The position numbers and the translations under genes are program-made. From NCBI GenBank assembly GCA_013180625.2, contig SNVD02014657.1:27833-91832 (forward strand): DNA of 64,000 nucleotides, read 5' to 3'. The notes beneath the pieces are model-generated. The model was not told where the DNA came from, made no database searches, and worked only from the letters and a program-made list of their open reading frames with translations. Position 1 is the stretch's first letter, and the number at the start of each line of letters is the position of its first letter. Positions 12,606-26,428 of this stretch are shown here, piece by piece. Source of the stretch: Boswellia sacra. Its lineage: Eukaryota; Streptophyta; Magnoliopsida; Sapindales; Burseraceae.

Positions 12606-13877
12606 CCGAGTTTGAATGGTAGATTAATACTGTGACCCTCTTCTTTTGACTAAAGTAACACTCTGTCTCTCACTTTTGGATAAGTAACATACACACCCTC
12701 AGATTCTAACTGCCATTAGGGAATCTGTTAAAAAAATTACACTGTGACTCCTATCTTTTGGCTGAACCACATTTTAATCCGCACTTCTAGATAAATAACA
12801 TAAACACCCCCAGATTCCATCTGCCGTTAGAGAATCTATTATCCTAGCTAGAAACTCTTGTGTAAAGACTTAACTACCCTTATTTATCTTATTCATTAGA
12901 AATTTTATATTGTGAAGCTTTCTATTGACGTAAATTAAAAAAAAAGTTGTTATGATGTCAGTAAGTTGAAAGAATAAGAATTAAACAATCAAAAATTATA
13001 TTTTATACAAAAATTAAAAATCTAATAAATAAAGAAGTCAATATGAGTTCATATATCTTATTTGCAAACACAAGAACGAGCAAAACTCTCACATGGCAGC
13101 TCATTTTCATATCTGAAACAACCTATTGTAGATTAATCAATAAAAAACCGAAACAGCACACAAATATTTTTTCTATTTTTTTTTCAAATCAACTTCAACT
13201 GCCTAGTGGTATAGCAATTGAGGGAAAGTAAAGACTCTGTAACTTGAGTCTTGAAGCAACAAGAGACGAAAAGAAAGGGAAAGTAAAGAGAGAGAGAGAG
13301 AGAAAAATTATAAGATTAAATATATTATTTACATTAAATAAAATTTAATTGAAACAATTAAATATTAAAAATAATTAAAATAGTTAATTGCATATTTATG
13401 TGTTTACATATTTAGTTAAATATTTTTAATCTTTTTTATAAATAAAAATTTAAATTTATTAAAGTTTAGAATAATTATTAATTTGAATTTATGAATTTTT
13501 TAATTAAAAATCTATATGATTTTGATTGTTAATTATTTTAATTTAGAATAAAAAATTAATACACTATAATACAATCTTTTATTAGACAGAGTATTATTTA
13601 AAATGTGTACAATGTAATGATAAATCAAATACAGTATCAAATTTACTCAATTCTCTAACGGTAGATGGAATCTGGGGGTGTTTATGTTATTTATCCAGAA
13701 GTGCGGGTTATAATGTTGTTCAGTCAAAAGAAGAGGGTCACAGTGTAATTTTCTTAACAGATTCCCTAACGGCAGTTAGAATCTGGGGGTGTCTATGTTA
13801 CTTATCCAAAAGTGGGGGGCAGAGTGTTACTTCAGCCAAAAGAAGGGAGTCACAGTGTTAATCTCCCGAGTTTGAAT
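12606..13877. mobile_element. Inverted-repeat DNA transposon with compound 220-bp arms
   Basis: Arms at about 12622-12850 and 13651-13864 are inverted copies of each other (for example GATTAAYACTGTGAC at both outer ends). The 12-bp sequence CCGAGTTTGAAT occurs immediately outside both ends (12606-12617 and 13866-13877) as a direct repeat, consistent with a target-site duplication. Each arm is itself made of two related units of about 110 bp, each carrying CTGTGACYCY...CTTTTG and a TCTRACNGCCRTTAG motif. The interior is AT-rich with a short GA repeat near 13285-13302 and encodes no transposase. Probably a Mutator-like foldback element; the superfamily is inferred. Confidence 0.75.
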
Positions 13878-14369
13878 CACCGTTCTGACACTTTCAAAGT
13901 TCTTTAATTGTGAAAACCTTAAAAGTTTCAAATCATTATTATACTCATCTAAATTCAACTTATTACGTCTATATTTGAAGGTTAAGTTAAAAGAAATGAA
14001 GTCTGTGATATATTTTTTAAAAATTTAAGAACTAAATTTATGAAAAAATGTAAAAAATTTTTACTTATGAAATAAAACCTAGAAGTATTTAAGAGGTTTG
14101 TGATATTATCTTATTGTTTTAATTATGCTATAATTCTGTGTAAATGTTCTCAATAATGGAAAGCATTTACTGATATTTTAGTCTTTAGAGCTTTCACATT
14201 ATTATTGACCACATATACTCCAAGGCTTCAATTGTTTTGTTAGAAAATATAAACTTTTAAATATATTTTTTTGAGATAATTTAAAAAAGTATTATTAAGT
14301 TTTGGTTTAATTTCAATCAGAGAATGACTATGTATCTTTCATTAATCACACCCTTAAAAGTAAAAATCA

Positions 14370-14563
14370 AAATATTATAATTATAACTCATTCATGACCA
14401 ATATTTCTTCTAATCTAAGTTGATAAAATATTAGTGGATAAGAAAAAATAAAAATAAATGAAGAAGGTTAAATTAAATGACATGGTAATTATATATCCAC
14501 TAATATTTTGCCAACTCATTTCGTAAAATAAATTAGTTACAAATAAGTTGTAAGTATAATATT
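14370..14563. mobile_element. MITE, family shared with 24.2 kb
   Basis: Inner inverted arms at 14418-14440 and 14494-14516 match at 21 of 23 positions. Outer sequence resembles ATAACTTATTTACAA in both orientations. A related copy sits at 24186-24386. No coding capacity. The exact ends and target duplication were not resolved. Confidence 0.55.
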
Positions 14564-16516
14564 CTCTACCTAAATGAGTTAAACAAGAGTTAGGATTCTA
14601 TTTTCTGATAAGATTTTATTTCCTACTAGAATTATGTTGTTTTTAAGTTCTATACTTAGATGCTTTTAGTTATGTTATTTTTCATAGTTAATAGTAATTT
14701 TTTATCTTTTAAGATTATTGTCTTTCTCAATTTTACTCTATTTCTCTCTCAAATTTATTCTTTTACTCTATTTTTGTGCTCCCACTCCTACTTATACAAA
14801 ACCATAGGCCCCAAAAGCATCAAATGGAATAACATCATGATTTTGATTAATATGTCTCTTAATTTGCACAATTTTGCCTAAACACAATACAAAATAAAGA
14901 CAAGGCCTCCAGTCTAGCAAGATGCTCTTGCTCCCTTTTTGGAAAATATTCCTTTTAAAACAAAAAAAAATTGTAATCCCACATTATAATTGAGATAGAT
15001 TAATTAATTATTACTTTTTATTTATTATTAATTTAAAAAAATTACAAAAATGAATTATATCAATTTCAATCTAATTAGCATTTCTGGACGTGTTTTTGTT
15101 TTTTTGTTTTATTAATTTTTTATTTTTCCAAATTAATTTTTAATATTTTTTCTTGATTTCTTCTGAACTGGTATCAATTAAGAAAAAGATTTATGATGTG
15201 GAGTTGAAAATATAGCATGTACAACAAGTGGTCCATAACTCCAACAGAGTTAATTAATCATGTAAATGATTAATAATTGAGCAACAAGTGGTCAATTTAC
15301 ACAAATTTCGTTAAGCTCACAAGACGCTGTTCGGGCAAGAGCAGCTCATATAAATGGAAAATAAAGACAATGTTGGCACAACCTTTCAAAACATGTATAT
15401 TTTATATTTGAAATAAAGTTCGATTCACCTCCTCCTTTTAACTCTCTAACCCCAATTTTTGTTCTTTTAATTTTTATTCTAAAATAAAATTATTAAAGAA
15501 GTAAAAGAAATAATAAATCCACACTCCGGAATACTCAATTTTAATTTGCTGATTTTCTTCTATTTATATCTAACACAATCTAATATATTAAATAATTCGT
15601 TTTTATGTTTTCAAATTAAAAAAAATATTTATTATTAATTTAGAAATATATGACTTTATGTTTTATATTGTTTTAGGTATGCTTGGGAGAAAATATTAAA
15701 AAAAATTAAGTATTTCAAATGTACATGTCTATTTATAATTTATTTTATCCTCTTTAAAACGTTTTTTTCATGTTATAATTGTGAACAAAAAAACAAAAGT
15801 GGGGTTCAAGAGTTAAAAAGTGGAGGTTGAATGGAACACTTTTATTTGTAAAATTTAAATGAAATACCACAAAAAAATATAAATTTTAATTTATACAAAA
15901 TCATATTATCAATGCAAATACTTCTGTAAAATCTCAAATTTACCCTCATTTATTGACAGTATATATAATGCAGAAACCAATAACTGCATACCTTCCATTG
16001 ATTATTTCGAGTTCATTTATGGACGCCATTCATATCCAATATAGTGGAACCTATCCAATTTTTGTTTGTATTCCAATATTAAACATTGATTTCTTTTTTA
16101 ATTGCCTCCGATATCTCAAACTAAATTATGGATATATAAATTACATTTAATTTTTCAGAAATACGAAAATTAATTTATTGATTTCACACCTTAACTTATG
16201 CAAGCTTTGTTCTTATTGCTAACGTGAAATGAACCTCGAGGCATTTTAGATAAATGATAAATCCCATAGATATATATATATATAGTTAATTTGCCTGACT
16301 AAGCATACCACAATTATGTCATGCTCTCAATATGAGCCTAATGTATGTAACTCACCTAACCTCCTTCTCTAACTCTAACCTACCATAACTCAAGCCTCAT
16401 GAGCTGCCTGATTAATTACAATACATATTTACATGGATACCTTTTTTGAACAAAATTAATTTTATTTCTATATTTTAACAAAAACTAACATTAACACCTC
16501 TAAAATTAGTTAACCT
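14564..16516. other. AT-rich intergenic DNA
   Basis: No supported gene. The longest open frames (for example near 14660-14880 and 15953-16150) are hydrophobic, low-complexity and without recognisable similarity. A short TA run lies near 16270-16285. Confidence 0.55.
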
Positions 16517-16734
16517 ATTTTAAATGAGTAATGCTACTCTTACAAACTATTTATACAAATTCATACATACAAACTGATGTGACATCCCTATATGATCGCT
16601 ACATGACCAATGTTAATTAATTTCATTTATTATTAATATATATTTATCAAATCACTACATTTATTTATCAAATCACATTATACCACGTCAGTTTGTATAA
16701 GTAGTTTGTAAGAGTAGCATTACTCATTTTAAAT
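16517..16734. mobile_element. 200-bp MITE with 9-bp target-site duplication
   Basis: The element spans 16526-16725 with terminal inverted repeats starting GAGTAATGCTACTCTTACAA. It is flanked by the exact 9-bp direct repeat ATTTTAAAT at 16517-16525 and 16726-16734. A 9-bp duplication suggests mobilisation by a Mutator-like transposase. No open frame. The element at 45379-45545 has related ends. Confidence 0.85.
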
Positions 16735-17008
16735 ATAAGGATGAAAATATATGTATTTTTTGAATTTTTATTTTCAAATTTGGAAAGAATATGTTGTTAG
16801 TTTTAAATTTTTTATTTTGAAAATAATATGTGGCTGATATTGATTTAAATATATTGAAAAGTGTGTCTTTTTATAAAACAGTTTTTAAAGTTTGTAAACA
16901 AACACAATCCGTAATTAATTAATGATTAACAAATTTTTAATATAGGATATAATGAGTAAAGAAATGTAAAACCCATTGCAAGCAATAGAATGACAATTTA
17001 ATGATATT

Positions 17009-17040
<32 letters not shown>

Positions 17041-18365
17041 ATTATATAATAAAATCATCGTCTATAATTATTTTGAAATTCATTTAAATTCAATTATGTT
17101 CATTCAATTTTCATTGAAAGATAAACGAAAATCAATTTGTGTTCTTTCTTTCATTAAAATTAACCATTCACAATATAATGGTAGTTGCACTTAACATATA
17201 TATATATATGAAGTAAAAATCATTTGAATATGAACATATGCATAATATATAGAATATTTTCGTACGAGATAAAAATTTTGTGGTGAAATATTGTTTTCAT
17301 ATCAATAATAACAGTCAAAATATTATTGTAAAAGGTCTATTTGTAAACCTCTATTCGTAGTTTTATTGTGTTCGTGTCGTTATTAAGTTTCATATGAGAT
17401 CGTTGCAAGTTTCAAACTCAGCTTGGAATATATTAAATCTAATTACAAAAAAAAAAAAAAAAATTAATGAAGAAACTTAATTCAATTTACTTCAATCTTA
17501 CTTCACATATTCTACCTCTGTCTTATATATATTAAAAATATAAATCATATTCATTTACATTTATGATTTATTCGTATTTGAAAATCATTAGGCTAGGTAT
17601 AAACATTTGCAATTGATATATATTACCTTTTAATATAAAAAATACGGGTAAATTAATTAGTTGATAATTTGAAATCAAACGAAATCTATTAGTTAGTTTG
17701 AATGATACAAATATTGCAAGCATAGGGGGTGCAATATATAAACACAATTGAAGCTTTTTGTTCGTATTAAGGCAAACCTTAGGGCTATTTTTTATAATAT
17801 ATTATCCCAATTGAATTTGACATACTAAAATTTTGTTAATTCACTGAACACCAAAATTCAATATTTATTACTTCAAATCTCATGCATATAATATGGCATC
17901 CCATTCAAATAACTTTGAAATTATAATGAAGTTTGGTTTACCTCCAAAATTGGGGAATTGTTGTAGACCCAACATTATAAATCCAACCCTTTGGTTTAGA
18001 AAACTAACAATGACGTCTAAAAATGCCTATTTTACTCTTATATCTGAGTCAAAAAGAAGAAAAGAAAGTAATTTAGTAATTTGAATATTCGTAATTTTTT
18101 AAAAAATACTTAAAAGAATAAAATACTTTAATTACCATAAGGGTACTCTATTTCGTTACAAAAAATAATAATTGAAATGAGAGACGTGGAAAATAAAGGA
18201 AGAAAAATAGTAACAAAATAACATGAAATGACTCTTTTGCCCTTCAGCAGTTAAATTTAGGACAATTGTTATTAGTTTTCCAAATTTGGGGGTTACACTG
18301 TGGTTGATATCGGGTTCTGTCAAAGTCTTACTCGCACAAACGCACACATGGAGGCGTGTGAAAGC
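16735..18365. other. AT-rich intergenic DNA upstream of the ribonucleotide reductase gene
   Basis: No supported gene. It contains a CA microsatellite (17009-17034), an AT run near 17195 and an A run near 17450. The open frame at 17893-18084 has no recognisable relative. Confidence 0.55.
17009..17034. repeat. (CA)13 microsatellite
   Basis: Thirteen uninterrupted CA dinucleotides followed by TATATA. A typical polymorphic simple repeat. Confidence 0.95.
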
Positions 18366-18829
18366 CACGCTCCCGCACGTGAAAAGCTCATGGCTTCCTC
18401 GTTGAGACCTCCACCTAACCTATCTGCAACCTGCCGTTACTTTTACTTAAATACTCGTTATGTTAAAAGTCGCATTTAACTGCGCGTCGTTTTCACTTTC
18501 AGTTTCAAAGTTTAAAACTTTTTAAACTCCAAACTCTAAAACAAGCGCGCAAACAAGGCTCCCGCTAAACCTGAAAGAAAAGCTTCCCTCGCAAGCTTTG
18601 GGCTTTGGCTCCTCAGATTTTAAACTTCAAAAAAGATTCTAAACATGTAATTTCACCACTACAAGAAGCCGACTATCGAATACCAATCAGCCACGTCATT
18701 AATTTATGACTTAAATACCCAAATCACCCCTTATCCTCAGTCTCTCTATAAAATCCACACTATCCTCTCCTCCGCCATCAACAAAACCCAAACCAAAACC
18801 CTATTACAAAGTTCCAGAAAACTACCAAA
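18366..18829 (+). promoter_or_regulatory. Promoter and 5' leader of the ribonucleotide reductase small-subunit gene
   Basis: In order: a G-box CACGTG at 18376-18381 next to a CCCGC motif; an E2F-like GCGGGA core on the minus strand near 18559-18566 (TTTAGCGGGAG); a site-II-like TGGGCT at 18599-18604; a CCAAT box at 18683-18687; a hexamer ACGTCA at 18693-18698; and a TATA box CTATAAAAT at 18746-18754. E2F, hexamer and site-II motifs are known in plant S-phase and proliferation genes, which fits dNTP supply. Transcription probably starts near 18775-18785, giving a leader of about 50 bases. Confidence 0.65.
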
Positions 18830-19819
18830 ATGCCATCAATCCCCGAAGAGCCACTTCTCGCTTCGAACCCTGATCGGTTCTGCATGTTCCCGATCCAGTA
18901 CCCGCAAATCTGGGAAATGTACAAGAAGGCGGAGGCGTCGTTCTGGACGGCGGAGGAGGTCGATTTGTCTCAGGATCTCCGCCACTGGGACGCCCTTACT
19001 CCCGACGAGAAGCACTTCATCTCCCACGTGCTCGCTTTCTTTGCCGCCTCCGACGGCATTGTCCTCGAGAACCTCGCCGGCAGGTTCATGAAGGAGGTCC
19101 AGGTCGCGGAGGCGCGCGCCTTCTACGGCTTCCAGATTGCCATCGAGAACATCCACTCCGAAATGTACTCACTCCTTCTAGAAACCTACATCAAAGACTC
19201 TGAGGAAAAGAATCGTCTTTTCCACGCTATCGATACGGTGCCCTGTGTTGCCAAGAAGGCCCAATGGGCCCTGAAGTGGATCGACGGTTCGGAGACATTT
19301 GCGGAGAGACTAGTTGCATTTGCTTGCGTGGAAGGGATATTTTTCTCGGGGAGTTTTTGCGCGATATTTTGGTTAAAAAAGCGCGGGTTAATGCCGGGAT
19401 TGACCTTCTCGAACGAGCTTATCTCGCGAGATGAGGGTCTGCACTGCGACTTCGCGTGCTTGTTGTACAGCCTGTTGAGGACGAAGCTGACGGAGGAGCG
19501 CGTGAAGGCCCTAGTGAGGGAAGCGGTGGATATAGAGAGGGAGTTTGTGTGTGACGCGCTGCCTTGCGCGTTGGTGGGGATGAATGGGGAGTTGATGAGT
19601 CAGTACATTGAGTTTGTGGCGGACAGGTTGTTGGGTGAGCTAGGGTACGGGAAGGTGTACGGAGTAGCGAACCCCTTTGATTGGATGGAGCTGATATCGT
19701 TGCAAGGGAAGACGAATTTCTTTGAGAAGAGAGTTGGGGAGTATCAGAAGGCTTCGGTGATGTCTAGCCTTAACGGGAATGGAGGCATCCACGTGTTCAA
19801 AATGGATGAAGATTTTTAG
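18830..19819 (+). CDS. TSO2: Ribonucleoside-diphosphate reductase small chain (class I R2)
   Basis: Small subunit of class I ribonucleotide reductase. It houses the diiron-tyrosyl radical used by the large subunit to convert NDPs to dNDPs. Intronless, 329 residues, the normal length for plant R2. Diiron ligands are visible at D75, E106, H109, E168, E202 and H205, and the radical tyrosine is Y113 in the HSEMYS motif. The C-terminus ends in the acidic tail KMDEDF, which in R2 proteins docks on the large subunit. The start [10 protein letters not shown] is the conserved plant start. Coding GC is clearly higher than in the flanks. Its C-terminal VFxxDEDF resembles Arabidopsis TSO2 more than a divergent paralogue, but orthology to TSO2 and not RNR2A/B is inferred. 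Confidence 0.97.
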   Translation: MPSIPEEPLLASNPDRFCMFPIQYPQIWEMYKKAEASFWTAEEVDLSQDLRHWDALTPDEKHFISHVLAFFAASDGIVLENLAGRFMKEVQVAEARAFYGFQIAIENIHSEMYSLLLETYIKDSEEKNRLFHAIDTVPCVAKKAQWALKWIDGSETFAERLVAFACVEGIFFSGSFCAIFWLKKRGLMPGLTFSNELISRDEGLHCDFACLLYSLLRTKLTEERVKALVREAVDIEREFVCDALPCALVGMNGELMSQYIEFVADRLLGELGYGKVYGVANPFDWMELISLQGKTNFFEKRVGEYQKASVMSSLNGNGGIHVFKMDEDF

Positions 19820-20470
19820 ATGTTAAATTTTTTTTTAAAATGTAATATTATTAGTATACTATAAGTCTAATTTGTTCTTTTAATTTGTGGGATGTGTTTG
19901 TTTCGTTGGTTTTTTCTATAAAGAAAAAAAAGGAAAAATTAATAAGTTTCTCTTTGTTCTGTACATTTTTGTTTCACATTTTATTTCATTTATCTTGTTC
20001 TCTTATTGACTGGGCAATATTATGATTATTTATTAAATAAAATGATCATTTCTCCGAATTACATTTGACTCATAATTAGTAAAAGATTAATCAAGATAAT
20101 CCAATGTAAAGTCATTGGCTTTTGGGTGGGTGTAATTTGGATTTGGATTTTTTTTAAGAATTTGCAAAATAAATTATGAGTTTTTTATATTTAAGTAAAG
20201 GATTTAAATATTTATTTAAAGATTTTTTAATACAAAACTTTAAGAATGATGTTAGGATTTAAAATAGATTATAAATGTGAAAAAAAAGTTTGAAAACATA
20301 AGTAAACTAATGTAACTCATGTTTATTAACCTTAAGAAATTGTTTACAACTAAGTTATTATGTTTATTTAGTTTTCAAAAATATTTTTTTCTCATATTTT
20401 GTAACTAATTTTTAATCTAAATATCATTTTCACATTAAGAATTGGGTAACTTTTATATAATATCATAGAC
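19820..20470. other. 3' flank of the reductase gene and intergenic DNA
   Basis: T-rich and A-rich sequence likely to contain the 3' untranslated region and polyadenylation site within the first 200 bases. No further gene recognised. Confidence 0.5.
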
Positions 20471-20477
20471 ATGTAAA

Positions 20478-20690
20478 AAAGGTCATGTACACGAGCAAGA
20501 CACAGTATAGTACGAAATCGTAAAGTACGAGTATGACACGAACACGAATACTATAGCGTTATGATACAATACGAAATGAGTAGTGGATTGGATTGGATTT
20601 AAAAGTTTGGCACGATGGATTGTATTGACACGAAGCACACGATTGGGTCATACCAAGCACGAGGCACGACAAACATGAATAAGCATGAAT
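20478..20690. repeat. Degenerate CACGA-rich repetitive tract
   Basis: Many CACGA/TACGA words recur (ACACGAAC, GGCACGAT, AAGCACACGA, GAGGCACGAC). The texture differs from the AT-rich surroundings and resembles a decayed repeat. No boundaries, inverted ends or coding frame could be defined. Confidence 0.4.
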
Positions 20691-22112
20691 GAACACAGAT
20701 TTTTAATTCATTTAAAAAATAAGTCTATTTTAGGTTAAAAGAAAGCAATTAATAAATCATTATATTTAAATAAATATATCAAGGAACCAAGTTACTTTAC
20801 TGTAATGTTATAGCAATTAAGTCCAAGTAAATTTTTTTTTCTTTTCTTAATTTCTATTTATCTGTCATGTCTTTTATATTCTTAATTTATTTGATCATAT
20901 ATTTCTATTTCATTCGTTCACATAAATCTCAGTGAATACGCATAATATTAAACTTAAAATTAAGAGAGGTCCATTACATTTGCCCAATAAAAAAGTTGTG
21001 GCTCCAATAGAGCAGGATTCACTGCTTTTTATGATGACTGAGATTTTAGAAGTTTTCTTGAGTTCGGAATTTTATTTTTAGATGTTTGATTGGATTGAAT
21101 CGTCGGTTGAAGTGACTGATTGGATTTGAAGTTAATTTGGTTGCAATTTAGGAGTTGCTGAAATTAAGTTTAGTTGTGGCGGGTGAACAATGAATATGTT
21201 GTTGGCTGTCATGCTGAATGAGCTGGTGGTGCGGCTGCTGGTGAACAGTGACCATTTGCAAACTTCTAAAATCTATAAACAAAACAAAACAATTCAAGAA
21301 TTCAATCAAAGTATCAAACCACTCAAACCATGCAACAAACACTCCCATGCACATTCCTTTACTAATCAAGCCCAAACTTGGGATTAAGATCTGGAAGGAA
21401 ACCCAAAAACTTAAACAATTAAAAATAACATATTTTATTTAATCAGGAGTAAAACAATCATTTTACATGGCCAAATATGTAGGTACCATCCCGTATTTTA
21501 TTGACTTTATTAGGGGTAAAAAGGTCGGTTCACCTGTAAATGTATATTTTATTTATGCACATGTTTTTTGAAACTTGGTTAAGATTATTTTTGTAATTGT
21601 AATAAAATTAGATGAAAAACTGATATCATTTAATGGCAAAAGTTACGTAAGGTGCAAGTAGCCTGTGGAATTAACCCATTAAGAATTTGAAAAAAAGAGC
21701 AACATTAGATGGAAACAAACAATTTCGTAAGATCACTTGAAGGTTTGGTCCGGGACACCATGTTTAAAAGAAAACATGACCATGAAGTACGCTAAGTGAC
21801 ATAACTTGTAGCATAGACTTTTGTTTTCTAAAGCAAAACTTGAACCTTCATGCTATCCCTGTAATGACAATGCTCTAGGCTATACATGTTTAGAAGCTCA
21901 TGCTCAAGCGGCATTTAAAAAAATAGATTCAACATAAGGCCTCTATTACACAACCGAAGCAAAATTTTTGAACATAAAGAAAGTATTATAAGTGCATCTC
22001 TTGGACAATCTAAAGGGAAATCAAACATATAAAATGGTAAAAGGAAGCAAAGAAACATCATCCTGCTATTAAACACCAAAAATAAAGGTGACCATATTGA
22101 ACTCGGATCTGC
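20691..22112. other. Intergenic DNA and 3' region of the eL30 gene
   Basis: No supported open frame. The part immediately left of 22113 should hold the 3' untranslated region of the minus-strand ribosomal protein gene. Confidence 0.5.
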
Positions 22113-23351
<1,239 letters not shown>

Positions 23352-23560
23352 CTTTCCTGCTCTTTGTTTTCCTGGAAAATGAGAGAAAAAATTACTACAA
23401 ATACAGAAATTGAAATGGGAATTACAGGGTTTTTAATTTGTTTCTGTTAATTAATGCGAAAATTGATCTTACAGTGAAATGCTGCTTGTGAAGAGGTTGA
23501 AGGAGGAACCCTAATATGGTGGCTGCTCACAGCTTATATATATCTTCTAGGGTTTTTAGT
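23352..23560 (-). promoter_or_regulatory. Promoter and leader of RPL30: telo-box, TATA, leader intron
   Basis: On the minus strand a telo-box AAACCCTA (23555-23548) lies just upstream of a TATA-like run TATATATAAG (near 23543-23534). Telo-boxes are frequent in promoters of plant translation genes. A leader intron is suggested by a donor near 23471 (ACT|GTAAGA) and an acceptor near 23375 (TTTTCCAG). Confidence 0.55.
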
Positions 23561-24185
23561 TCTCTTATGTTTTTGTTTTGCTTCTGTTATTATTTTAACA
23601 AACTAATTAACCTCCCCGAGGTTTTTGAAAGTATTATATATCCCCTCGTCTTGGTTCCTACCAAATGCTATTCATAAGATAACGGCAATCAAGTAAATAG
23701 ACAAGAAATAATTGACAAAATAAATAGTTTATTTTCTTTTTACGACTTTCTCATATTATTGCTGAATAAATTGAATCGGAAAATACTATACAATTATATA
23801 TACTTTTTAGTTATTTGACCACTCTAAAATAAATTGATGTGCGTAATGTCATCGAAATGCTTCTTTATTTATTACAAGTATTTATTATCAAATAAAATTA
23901 TATCATATCGTAATAAAAAATAATTGTATAATTAAGTTGTTTTGTAGTATTACACTTCAAATTGGGCTATTAACGAGTTACTAATCCAGGATTTTATGAT
24001 GACCACAGTAACTATAGATCTTTGATCAAATTATGAAATTAGAAAGAAGTTATTAGCATTGGTCTATGAGGTTAAAGTTACTAAACATTGAATTAACTGA
24101 ACCACACAAAAGGAAATATCAAGGTCTCAAAATTCATGCTAAAAATGCTTGTCAATCTTAGAAGACGACATTTACAAGTTAGATA
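23561..24185. other. AT-rich intergenic DNA upstream of RPL30
   Basis: No gene or distinct repeat recognised. Confidence 0.5.
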
Positions 24186-24386
24186 ACACTACATCTGTAA
24201 CTCATCTATAATAATTTTTTATACAACCTGATTTGCCTGGCTTAACAAGCTATTAATGGGTGAAAAATGAAAATAAATAAATAAAATATGTTAAATTGAA
24301 TAATATGATAATTACTCATCCAATAATATCTTGCCAACTCAAATTGTAAAAAATCTTGATTGTAAATAAGTTATAGGTCTAGCATT
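24186..24386. mobile_element. MITE related to the 14.4-kb element
   Basis: Both ends carry inverted versions of a sequence like AATGCTAGACCTATAACT, and inner arms near TTGGCAAGATATTATTGGAT repeat in inverted form. The right half matches the element at 14370-14563 over about 100 bp. Non-coding; the exact target duplication is unclear. Confidence 0.5.
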
Positions 24387-25051
24387 ATTTTTACAAGTTT
24401 AACGAGAAGAGAAAGTATTATATGAGCGTGAATTTCCAATGCTGGGTAGTACTTGGATATTTCCACCAATGCCCTGGAATCTGAAGTTCCTGTGTTTGAA
24501 ATTTTGTTCTATTAGGTTGACACTGACCAATTTTGCCAAATTATTGGTGCAATTATTGAACTGACTGTTTGAACTTGTAGTCCAGTTTTGCTAGTTTTGT
24601 CCAATTAGTTTGTTTACAGGTAGCATTTATCCTTCTCATCAAGAATCAGAGCTTTTCAGTCCGTTTTAAATCTGCAAATATCTCATTTAGCAATGATTGG
24701 TATTAAAAAATGTGCACAAATTTTTGTTTTATCGAACTGCATTCTCATGGTCCAAAAACACAATTGAAGCTTACAGCGTTTTTCATAGTTTGCTGGCTGA
24801 GAATATGAATAAGCATTTTCCAACTTTGCAGTTGAATAACAAATTCCAAAAGAATTACACAGATATGTGACACCTTGAGCCACATGTATAAATTTCAGAT
24901 ACAGACTGAACAGATAGGCAGAAACACAAATCTAGATATGTGTCACGCGGATATTTGAAGCTGTTTTCGCTGCTCTATTATCATGTTAAAAAAAAGCTAA
25001 GATTTGCATATTGATGCAAACACCAACAGAAAATCACTGCAGCATGACTTT
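24387..25051. other. 3' flank of the receptor kinase pseudogene
   Basis: Sequence downstream (minus-strand sense) of the receptor kinase stop at 25052. No further gene recognised. The 66-codon open frame at 24683-24883 has no recognisable relative. Confidence 0.5.
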
Positions 25052-25744
25052 TTATCTGCCTTCCTGTGTGGTCATACTCAATTCATTTTCTGTATGTGAC
25101 TTTGATGTTGAATCTTCACTGAAACCTCTTTGTGCGAAGAATCCTGGCTGTCTAGGCTGAGGCAACTCTACCCTTCTTTGCCAACATAAAAACTACAGAT
25201 GACATTTCGGGCCTGTTTTGTGGAAGCTTTTGAACACATAATAAACCCAATTGAATAAATCTTTGAACTTGAGATTCAATGGAAGAATCTTCTAAACATT
25301 TATCCACTAGTTCCAGGGCCGTTCCATCAATCCACAGCAGCCAATCCTGATAATATTGCCGTATATTTGCTTTACTAATTCAGCAGAATGAATAAAGTAT
25401 GTGAAAGAGGAGACAAAATATAATTTCTTTTTCTACTTACATGTCCAAAAAGATTATGATGGTGATCTAGATGGCGAAAACCTCTGTTTCTTTTGCCACT
25501 TATTATCTCTACCAGAAGCACACCCAAGCTAAAAACATTGGATTTTAATGAAAATTTGCCCTCAGTTGCACATTCAGGAGACATATAACCACTGCATCAT
25601 TGTACCAAAATTGAGTTCTCAAATAGTAAATACTAAAACACTTATGATTCCAATAGTAGAACTTACTATGTTCCCACGTCTCTCTGTGTTTGCTTCTTTG
25701 TCATCATATATGAAAATTCTTGCCAATCCAAAATATGAAATTTT

Positions 25745-26301
25745 TGTTATGCACAAGCGGAAGCGATAACCAACAGAACAACCAAATGCATAACATAAAC
25801 TATGCTAGATAATTGAATACAATAGCAACTAAAGAGGCAACCAATCAACCACAATGTAGAAATAGAAAGAACACCAAGATTTAACGAGGTTCGGTATAAA
25901 TACCTACGTCCTCGGGTGCCGCTGAAAAAACTTTCCACTATCTTCAAAGAGAATACAAACTTTTGGGCCACAATACAAATACCACAACTATTGGGCCAAA
26001 CTGCAATTACCCAAATAGTTGGGTCAAACTGTAATTATCCAAACAATTGGGCAATACTACAAATACCCAAAACAAAGGGGGAAAAATAAATATTACAAAC
26101 TTTAAGGTCCTTACGAAAAGGCCCTTAAACTATAAGGTCTTAAATGTGGGACCTTACAAATATAGGGGGTAAAGGATATTTCACTTGGGATACATATATT
26201 TCTCCCACATAGCCTTTTTTATAAGGGCCATATGAGGCCCAATTTTGGAGTCCCACCGATGTGGGATCCTTGTTAATGCATATGAGCCAAAAAAATTAAC
26301 A
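25745..26301 (-). repeat. Copia 3' LTR
   Basis: 557 bp, bounded by TGTTAT and TTAACA on the plus strand. It abuts the ATTTT target repeat on the left and the purine tract on the right. Confidence 0.93.
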
Positions 26302-26428
26302 AATCTCCACCTTGGCGAATATGCCAACCCACCACAAGACTTTTCTTTTTCCCACATTCTCTATCACAACTGCAACGCCTCCAAATGCGCCCAATGGCGC
26401 AGTCAAACTCGCACAATGTTGATCAAGT

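Noticed and set aside
24683..24883. 66-codon frame downstream of the receptor kinase
   Set aside because: Short, no similarity, no splice or promoter support.
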